Part shown: in pieces, positions 56,838 through 64,000 of the stretch | Layout of the letters: each line of letters opens with the position of its first letter | Position numbering within the stretch: the first letter of the stretch is position 1 | From: Aquatica leii | Lineage: Eukaryota > Arthropoda > Insecta > Coleoptera > Lampyridae | Assembly: GCA_035610365.1 (NCBI GenBank) | Contig: CM069432.1 | Location: 106,597,529-106,661,528, forward strand | Reading direction: 5' to 3' | Length of the DNA stretch: 64,000 nucleotides | Translations under genes and position numbers: made by a program | Notes under the pieces: generated by a model | What the model was told of the DNA's origin: nothing | Databases searched by the model: none | The model's input: the letters and a program-made list of their open reading frames with translations, nothing else

Positions 56838-59820
56838 TAATATAGATAACCCCACGGTCTTGTATCGGGATTATCAAAACTGAGCATACGTTTGTCTTTG
56901 TAAGGACTAAAAACAATATTACTTTGTATAACTAAAAAGACATTGTGTTGCTTAGAATTAACAAGTCGATCAGCTTCAAAAATTTTATTATCATATAAAC
57001 ATTTTTTCTAATTTTTAAAGGTAATTGATTTGATAGAGAATTTTTTGGATCCCTTTGATTTTTTTTTGATTTTTTTAGAAGAATCGTTATCAACAATGTA
57101 AGAGTACATCTTTGGTCTAAGCCCTACAAATTGAAGCATTATTTTTCCATTGTTTTCAGTTTTCATTAATCTTGCCTGTTTTTTGTTTTTCAGTTGTATT
57201 TGATAATTTTTATTAATGTCATAATCAGAAGTGTCAAAACGATGACTGTCTTGTTTAATATAATAATAATATTATATTTTTAAAGCTATAAATCAAGCTG
57301 TCGGTGTTTTTATATAATAATTTGACGATTTCTCCAAACGTTTTTATAAAGTAATCATAATGAAATTTGTATAAAACATTTTTTGAAATATCTAATATGT
57401 TAAACTTCACGTAAATAGGTATATTCATAGATATTTCTAATTTGTACATTTCTACGATAACCATTCTTCATCAAATACAACTCAGCTGTGAAAATTTGCT
57501 TTTAAGATAAGAGATCGCACTTCCCATTATTCATCCCATTTTATTATTAAGCGGATATCTCTATGCTTTCTAACATTTTCCATGCATTTGCCGTAAATCG
57601 CATTAATCATTAATTTATAAAAATCTTTTTCGAAATCATTTTTAGATTGTTGGCGTAATTTGGTATTTAAATCTATGTATTGTTTTAACCAAGAAGATTG
57701 ATAAAATTTGAGCACTCTATACTTTTTTAATTACATATCTAATCTTAAATACATTTTTAAGTTTCTATAGTAAACGACATATCGTTATTTCGGAAACAAA
57801 GTTAATAATAATTTTTTAAGTTTAGTTTTTGATGTCGGAGAAGTCATATGTTCAGGTGCCAATGGCAAATCGTTAGGCAAATTATGTAACTGAATCAGAT
57901 AAGCTAAATCACATTCAACGATATATCCAACGACAAAGTCATCCGGTGTGTTTAAAATTTCTTGAACATCAAAATTTTCCATAAATTCAAAATTTCCCTT
58001 TAGTAAACATTGAGACATGGCCGCTCCATATAAGCTATTTACATCAAACAACATTAAATACATACTATATTATTTAGTAGAGTTAATACCATTTTTCATA
58101 TATTTATTATTTGCTTTAGCGTATCTATCGGGACATTAAGAAACACCTCCTCTAATTCCTGTCTCAACAAACATAACCATACCAATATCGGTGAGAAGTT
58201 CTAACAAAATGTTTGTAGTTTTTAACATAGCATCAAACGTTAATCCTGGGGCAGTGTAATAGTGTAAAGGATCTAAAATATATATTTTTAAACAAGTTTC
58301 AAACACGTCAGCTAGTAAAGATACATCCGTTTTTAAATACAAATCAGATTATTCGCTAATATTTCGAGTTCCAAAAACTTTTCATACATTTACAGCATGA
58401 ACATAATCTTTATCGCTAATATTTTCATCGTTGAACTGACTATAGAAATCTCTTTTACGTGGTAAACACGTTTCTTTTAACTTTATGCAAGAATCTACAT
58501 AATCGTAAAGAAATACTACTTTCTTGTTTAATAAACGAAACTCTTCTAAAGGATTACAATAAGATTTTGTAATCTTTTGTTGATCGTCTAAGAAATTAGA
58601 AGAAAAGCGATCTAAGTTTTGCGACATAAAACGGAAAGAATTTATAAACCTAAGAGAAATATTTGTATTTGGTATCGATTTCGTAAAAGAAATATATTTT
58701 TCTTTACTATGAGAACGATATAAATCCTCCAAAAAACTTAGATAGATTTTGATAATTGTTGTTTGTTTTCATTTGTACTGAAAATTTGTAATTTATTATT
58801 CTAGCTAGTAAGTTTTTAATTATATTGACTATTGTAATATGTTCTACTCTTATACTAGGATTATTAATTATAATTACCATTAACATAGATTGGCCTGATG
58901 ATGTTGGCACAATAGCCAAGGAAACGTAGCCACAATTACGACTGAGTTTTATTTCTGAGTGGTGCCTATCCTCCACATCGAAGGATTCTATCGTAGTATA
59001 GAAACACACCAAAATATTTTTCTTTATTTATTGGCAATAGTTTAACGTTTCCTTTAAAAAATGTGCATAGTTTTTTAATGATAAATTGTGCGTCATATCC
59101 ATTCATGTTATGAAGTACTACAGCTATACAATGTTCATCTTTATAGTTTAAATTGCAACTCTGGTGAGCGGCTCCTCTGAACATCCTTGATTGATGATTA
59201 TGATCTCGAACTTTAACTTGATCATCATTAAAAGGTTGTTTGCAAATGTGACATACTTTAGAAATTAAGAAACTTTGATGTTGTTGATATTTAGTTTTCC
59301 CATCGGAACAATCATATTAAGTTGTTCATAAGACATATCAACAATATTTTTCAATTCACGTACAAATCAATAACCTACTTTAAAAGGATCGTATTTGTTA
59401 ATGTTCACTTTAAATCCCAAAAGTTTTGTAACGCCCAGCTACTATCTTTTTCAGCAAATTCTTTTAACTTTGTTGCAAGCAAATACATGTACTTGATACC
59501 ACCGTTTTAAATTAGTAGTACGATCGATAACGTTATTTTTAAGGCAAAACGTTTTTAAATCTACTTTGGCGGTTTGAGGCTTAATAAAATTAGCGTTTAG
59601 AATTACATTTACCTCAAGAAGAGATTTTTTAAAGACATTTTTTAATCTTTATATTAAAACATTTTTTAACATAAGTTATAGGATCTTTTATGATAAGATT
59701 TGATATAAAACAGGTGCAAATTCTGTTGTTGAAACATGATTCTACATCTTCCCAAATAACTTTACATTTATTTCGTTTTAAATTTGTTGATAAACCTTTA
59801 CCTCATTTTATCACTATAAT
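56838..59820 (-). pseudogene. Polinton protein-primed family-B DNA polymerase
   Basis: From right to left on the minus strand: N-terminal 'VIWEDVESCFNN' and 'IKPQTAKVDLKTFCLKNNVI'; 'EFAEKDSSWALQNFWDLK'; zinc-ligand block 'VCHICKQPFNDDQVKVRDHN'; exonuclease region 'MFRGAAHQSCNLNYKDEHCI' and 'HNMNGYDAQFIIKKL'; a 307-bp foreign insert (58707-59013); 'EKYISFTKSIPNTNISLRFI'; '[20 protein letters not shown]'; '[18 protein letters not shown]'; motif A 'LMLFDVNSLYGAAMSQ'; motif B zone '[17 protein letters not shown]'; motif C 'LLYKNTDSLIY', in which the first of the two catalytic aspartates is Asn; C-terminus 'ENNGKIMLQFVGLRPKMYSY' ending 'RPWGYLY', stop at 56838. About 150 codons between the N-terminal and zinc blocks are missing. 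The gene is clearly dead. Confidence 0.9.
58707..59013. mobile_element. 307-bp insertion in the polymerase gene, 13-bp target duplication
   Basis: ATATTTTTCTTTA flanks the insert at 58694-58706 and 59014-59026. The ends are imperfect inverted repeats (CTATGAGAACGATATAAATC at the left; complement of the right end CTATACTACGATAGAATCC). Internally GGCCTGATGATGTTGGCACA and AAGGAAACGTAGCC resemble Penelope-like terminal tails. The 101-codon minus-strand frame through it is not polymerase. It is probably a short Penelope-like or similar retroelement end. Confidence 0.75.
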
Positions 59821-60127
59821 TTTTTTAAGTTGTCTAAGTTTTAAACGGTAAAATTTTAAATACGCTAAACTCGTTTCAGTCGAGAAAAGGGATTCCAATA
59901 TATTATTTTGTGTATTTTATTTTTGATTGCTTTACGAACAATTTGTATTGCACTATTAATATAAGCTTTACGATTATTGATTTTGTTTAGCGTTTTTATG
60001 TTTTGGAAGTGAACACGCGTCACGGTCAAGTATCGTTTACACAACTTAGATACAGTATCTCACAAATAAATATTGCAAGGGATTCTAAGGTTATTTTTAA
60101 ATTTTTAAAGATTTACGATTATACATA

Positions 60128-60334
60128 ATGGTATACGAATTGGCGAAGAATTACGAATCCGGTCGATGTTTGACATTAACGATCGTTGACGATTCCCAAC
60201 CAATATCGAATTGTAGGAAAGGTGCAGTAGGGATAAAAATAAAAGGAGAAAATTGTATATATTTGAGAAAAGTTCGTAGTGATTATCATTCTGAATTATT
60301 TTTTATGAAATTTATAAAAACGAACAAACAATGA
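60128..60334 (+). other. Unidentified 68-codon reading frame
   Basis: 'MVYELAKNYESGRCLTLTIV', 'DDSQPISNCRKGAVGIKIKG' and 'KVRSDYHSELFFMKFIKT' form a protein-like small frame just beyond the last recognisable polymerase sequence. No family recognised. It may be element cargo or flanking sequence. 59821-60127 shows nothing else. Confidence 0.3.
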
Positions 60335-60449
60335 ATACTCAAAATATATTGCAAGCAAGTAAGGTTTTTTAATTTTTAATTACTAACTTAGTTCTAAATC
60401 TGTTTATCTTTGCTATAGATATGGTTGTGTGGACACCATATTATGCTAA

Positions 60450-60623
60450 AGCACAGATTTGGCGAAACATCTTTGGAAATGTCACCTGGAGGAGACAAAA
60501 AAGCAAAGTGAAATAGAATACAAAAAAAATGTCGGAATAGGAGGAAGAACAAAAAAACGACAACCCAATGCGACAATTCCGCCAGTAGTGTTTCCTCCGA
60601 GATTCTATGAAACATGGGACTAA
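60450..60623 (+). pseudogene. Possible zinc-finger-like coding remnant
   Basis: An ATG-less frame of 57 codons reads 'STDLAKHLWKCHLEETKKQS', 'EIEYKKNVGIGGRTKKRQPN' and 'PPVVFPPRFYETWD', stop at 60621. The codons before a preceding stop (60447) read 'YGCVDTILC', so Cys-x5-Cys and His-x4-His spacing resembles a C2H2/BED-type finger. The stretch has good codon character. Family not established. The finger call is inference. Confidence 0.35.
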
Positions 60624-60639
60624 AAATGAAAAATATATA

Positions 60640-61500
60640 TTATTTATTTAAATTAGAATTAAAATTTGATGTAATAAAATATTACTAATAAACAAAAGAT
60701 TACACTTTGTTTTAGTTTTTACTTAGTAGTATTAATGAAGTAAAGAAATTTTTTTACAATAATGCAATTATCTTTAAAACTAAAAAGCAAATCAAATTTT
60801 TATCTATGTAAAAAAAATGCGTTATAAGCGACTAAATTCGAAACGTACATTAAAACTTGTTAAAGACTTTTAAAAAGACGGTGTATTTCATAAATTCGAC
60901 AAACAAAATAATCTACCTAATTTTTTCATACATTCAGATTACCCACTTCAAATCAAGAAATTTGAAATGTAACTCGATAGGGTTCTAAAAAGTTAAAAAA
61001 GAATTACCTCTAAATTTTTTTTGAAAAAAAAATCTGTTTTTTTTTAAAGTATAATAAATATAGTGTATTATTTTAGCACAGTTAAAGTTTTTTTTATAAT
61101 TGCAAACGGTAGTATTTAAAAAAATAATGACGTAAAACCGAAAATCAATGTGATTGTTGTAAAATATTAGTAGTATAATTGTGCATATGTAATTTTTTAA
61201 AAAACGCGGAGAATTGTGGTCCAGAACCAACACTACATAACTACTCGCATAGTATTTAACAACCAATAAAGAGTAAAAAAAAACTGAGGGTAAGTTTTTT
61301 ATGACATAGTGAGTTCAACGATTAAGGTCTCGTTATTCAGTCAAATAAATCGAAAAAAAAACATACAATTATATGCTTAACCTTACATTAATATATATGT
61401 TCTAACCTAACAATAAATTCCCTAGATCTAACCTAATCAAAGCGCGGAGATTAACCTCGGAGTCAAATTTTGTTATGCAGTAATCCATATTTCACAGCAA
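60640..61500. other. AT-rich stretch, no gene recognised
   Basis: Homopolymer-rich. The minus-strand frame 60985-61266 is Phe/Ile/Tyr/Asn-rich background. Confidence 0.45.
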
Positions 61501-61700
61501 GGTATCAAATTTTAACGTCCGGTTCTAAATTTCTATTTTCGGTTTCAAATTTCAACTTTCGGTTTCAAATTTCAACTTCTCGTTTCAAGTTTCAACTTCC
61601 GACTTTAAATTTAAACTTTCGGTGTCAAATTTCAACTTTGGGTTTCAAATTTCAACTTTGTATGTCAAATTTGAACTTTCGGTGTCAAATTTCAACTTCC
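61501..61700. repeat. Minisatellite of ten 20-bp units
   Basis: Units of exactly 20 bp with consensus GGTTTCAAATTTCAACTTTC repeat in register from 61501 to 61700 with no length change, only substitutions. The apparent reading frame across it ('FKFQLPTLNLNFRCQIS...') is a product of the repeat. Confidence 0.93.
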
Positions 61701-61760
61701 AATTTTAATTTAATTAGTTTAACTTAGTCTTCAGCTGCTTTTTAGACATTAAAGTAAAGA

Positions 61761-62515
61761 ATGTTTTTATCTGTGATCTCTAACAAACCAAAAATCAATA
61801 CTATTGATGTTATTGTACTAGAGGTAAGTTAATTTTTATACTTTATTTTCTTTAAATAATTTGTTCAAAGGATATATAAGAATTGATCATTTTTGTCTCC
61901 AAGTCTAATGCAATTTTTTTATAGAGTGGTGTCTGTGCTCAGCCAGGTATGCCGGCGTTGGTCCCCATCAACAATTTGGTTAAATAATAAATAATCTTTA
62001 TACTTGTTTACATTTTGAAGTTTGCTTTAATTAATAATAGGCCTTATCATTTTAACAACATTTTTACAGACTGACATGATGTTAGACGAAGTGTTCGTAG
62101 ACGGCCAAGTAAGCTAATTTGTTTGCGTTATAAAATTCATTTTAATCAATACGTTGTATTGTTATTTCAGATGTTTCCGAGTCTTAGAAGATCATAGAAA
62201 TTTAGTAAATCAATTTTTTTATAATTTTCAATTATTAAATTGCATTCTTTATTTTGTTTCAGCCGCTAGATCTAATTTCCAGCGACAGTGAGTGTATGTT
62301 TGTTGAGCTTAAGGAACATCGTGTAGAGGTGCTTAAAATTGATCACCCACCAAAAATCTTATAAAGAAATTAAGGCTAAGGTAAGTAATAATGAAAAACT
62401 TTGTAGCAGTAGTAAAAATTTTGTGAGAAAACTTAAAAGTGATTTAGTGTTAGCTGAAAAACAGTATCAAGTAAATTTAAAAAACAAAAACAATTCATTA
62501 GTGAATTAAGAATAT
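61761..62515 (+). pseudogene. Unidentified small-exon repeat family, copy 2
   Basis: Spliced exons with consensus sites: 61761-61823 ('MFLSVISNKPKINTIDVIVL' plus Glu, donor GTAAGTT); 61925-61978 ('SGVCAQPGMPALVPINNL'); 62070-62108 ('TDMMLDEVFVDGQ', donor GTAAGC); an exon from 62171 ('MFPSLRRS', stop); and 62273 onward ('PLDLISSDSECMFVELKEHR' and 'VEVLKIDHPPKIL', stop, then 'KAKVSNNEKLCSSSKNFVRK' and 'LKSDLVLAEKQYQ' to a stop near 62509). The first three exons are 63, 54 and 39 nt, all multiples of three in phase 0. Exon order and sequence match the minus-strand copy at 23690-24290. Not recognised. Confidence 0.6.
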
Positions 62516-63703
62516 GTAAAGACTATAATAATAAATATAGTTATAGTTTAGTATAATTGTAAATATTGATTTAAGTTAGTTTAGTTTGTATTTTTTTTAA
62601 TAAAACTTAATTAAAAAAACTTTATCTATTTATTGCAAATGAAATTTTCAGTGATTTCTTCACAAAGCTGCTGTTTAACTTAAATATAATAAACTTTAAA
62701 ATCAAAACTTTTTTGAATTGAGTTTATTAAATATTCTAAAATCGTTATGAATTTAAAACATCAATCAATAATTCAATCACTTATCAAAGTTTAACTGTAG
62801 TGTTTCAGTTTAAATTAATTTTTTATATTATTTATTACTTGAGGTCATATAATAACGGTTATCAATCGAAATAAAAAATTCTTTTCAATTAAAATTTGAT
62901 ACATAATTTCTGTTAAGCTTAGTATAAATTTACAAAACATTATTCGATGTTATTCATCATCACTATTTGAAAAGAAACTTTTGGTCATTATTGTATTTGC
63001 AAAAATCTTTAAAATAATTTTTATTTACAAATCGTTTGTTTTGCCTTTTAGCTTCTTTTATATACTAATTTGATAAAAAATGTTTACCTTCTTGACTTTT
63101 GATTATATCGTGAACGCAATATATTATACATCGAATACCTTTTTGCCCGTCCATCTTTTATTTCGGTCAGACAAATCTTACAAGTATAAGCATGTTGACT
63201 TGAAACCAGTTGGAAATTTTTTAAACTGTGTAAGTAAATTATTGTATTTATATATTTACCAAAACGTGTTAAAATTCCTTGTTCCTAATCACTTTTAATT
63301 TAATTTTTTTATTAGATTTGATGAGCTTTATATTGATTTCATATACTGTTTTAATATAAATTTATTTTAGATGCAAAACCAAACTCACTAATATAATTTT
63401 TCAACCATGTGAATAAGTAATGTATTTATATAATATACATATATTTATCAATGTATGGTCACACGTATAATTGTAGAATGAAAAAAGATGTAAGAAAAAT
63501 GAAGGAAAGTAATGTAGATAAGAATAACAATGACTAAATGTTTTTAGTTAATCTTTCATTTTTAAATGGCTAATGCTTTTGATAATTAGCAAAGGAATTA
63601 CACGAGTTTTATGACAATATGATAAGATTTGCATATGTAGAAAATTTACGTTGTTAATTAATGCAATATACCAAAACTTGTTTATAATTATTGTTATATA
63701 CAG
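62516..63703. other. Mostly non-coding; one exon-like frame
   Basis: A frame at 63080-63298 ('FTFLTFDYIVNAIYYTSNTF', 'LPVHLLFRSDKSYKYKHVDL', 'KPVGNFLNC') is followed at 63229 by GTAAGTAAA, so it could be an exon. A minus-strand tail 'TKSFFSNSDDE' with stop lies near 62985. Neither is recognised. The rest is AT-rich. Confidence 0.35.
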
Positions 63704-64000
63704 GCTGTCCGAATACTTGGTGTACAACATTAGACCACAGATTCTTCGAGTTAAAATACGTCGATATAACCTAACATTTCAAATAGAATTTTATTTATTC
63801 TTCTTAAAGTTTTATTTGTATGGTTTTGAAAATTTGTAAAGAGGAGTTTATTAATACAAAATATAAAAAAGTTTTTGATTTTGAAGTGTCGCATAGGGGG
63901 CGCTGTTCATAGAAATTTTATATATTAATAATAAAATAACAAGTCTGATAAAGTTTCTTAAAAAAAGTGAAAATAACTTTGTCTATTTAATCGATTTGGC
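63704..64000. repeat. Probable transposon or retroelement terminus running off the window
   Basis: ACAGGCTGTCCGAATACTTG at 63701-63720 resembles the 'ACAGG(G)TGTCC' ends of many arthropod elements, and the motif GTCGCATAGGGGGCGCTGTT at about 63888-63907 is of the kind seen in their subterminal parts. No coding sequence is attached inside the window and the other end is not visible. Confidence 0.4.

Larger units (their letters stand above)
51925..59820. mobile_element. Decayed Polinton/Maverick (adintovirus-like) element
   Basis: Seven genes typical of Polintons are recognisable in order. They are a packaging ATPase (minus); a phospholipase-like virion protein, small hydrophobic virion protein, adenain-like protease, penton-like protein and major capsid protein (all plus); and a protein-primed family-B DNA polymerase (minus). 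In intact relatives these direct self-replication and virion assembly, with a retroviral-type integrase for insertion. Here no integrase, no terminal inverted repeats and no flanking duplication were found. The ATPase is cut near 51930 and the polymerase N-terminus is incomplete, so both ends are probably lost. About 8 kb of the usual 15-20 kb remains, full of stops and frameshifts. Confidence 0.88.

Noticed and set aside
58707..59012. 101-codon minus-strand frame in the polymerase region
   Set aside because: It lies in the 307-bp insertion bounded by a target duplication. It is not polymerase coding sequence.
59821..60340. Polinton integrase
   Set aside because: Searched by eye beyond the polymerase for zinc-finger and DDE-type integrase blocks. 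None seen, so not called.
60985..61266. 93-codon minus-strand frame
   Set aside because: Homopolymer-derived Phe/Asn/Ile/Tyr runs. No protein-like conservation.
61501..61700. CRISPR-like regular repeats
   Set aside because: Units are contiguous with no spacers, and the context is eukaryotic. It is a minisatellite.

Overview
The window is eukaryotic nuclear DNA, very AT-rich, and almost certainly from an arthropod, most likely an insect. The evidence is indirect. Coding remnants are short, broken by stops and frameshifts, and several have GT..AG introns. The mobile-element mix (Penelope-like elements, HARBI1/MADF Harbingers, BEL/Pao, Cryptons, DUF4817-type mariners, a Polinton) is typical of insects. 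I see no intact host gene, no rRNA or tRNA gene, no CRISPR array and no bacterial-style operon. All identifications come from reading translations and matching family motifs from memory; no database search was run.

Layout. 1-2.6 kb: unknown remnant with a Penelope-like tail. 2634-4890: complete Harbinger with TAA target duplication and a decayed antisense transposase. 9989-11322: internally deleted Harbinger derivative. 12.1-12.7 kb: Crypton recombinase C-terminus. 13.6-19.5 kb: IS630/Tc1/mariner-type transposase fragments, one of them split by a Penelope-like element that is itself split by a 901-bp TTAA-flanked element (three-level nesting). 21.1-22.6 kb: decayed repeat-borne gene with PIN/FEN1-like motifs. 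23.7-24.3 kb: first copy of an unidentified small-exon family, whose second copy lies at 61.8-62.5 kb. 24.6-25.3 and 28.2-28.9 kb: two more transposase copies. 32.9-34.9 kb: second Harbinger, in which a plus-strand MADF gene and a minus-strand transposase interleave exon-in-intron. 34.95-37.7 kb: BEL/Pao pol remnant whose 3' half is inverted. 37.7-42.5 kb: AT-rich filler. 42.5-43.5 kb: second Crypton. 44.6-45.6 kb: DUF4817-type mariner. 46.1-51.8 kb: several degenerate tandem arrays and a strong hairpin. 51.9-59.8 kb: decayed Polinton/Maverick (adintovirus-like) element. 60-64 kb: unidentified small reading frames, a 20-bp minisatellite and a repeat terminus.

The Polinton remnant is the largest coherent system. 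It keeps recognisable pieces of a packaging ATPase, a phospholipase-like virion protein, a small hydrophobic virion protein, an adenain-like protease, a penton-like minor capsid protein, a double-jelly-roll major capsid protein and a protein-primed family-B DNA polymerase. Together these once encoded replication and virion assembly of a self-synthesising element. It is dead: reading frames are broken, catalytic residues are substituted, the polymerase is interrupted by a 307-bp insertion with a 13-bp target duplication, and no integrase or terminal repeats are visible.
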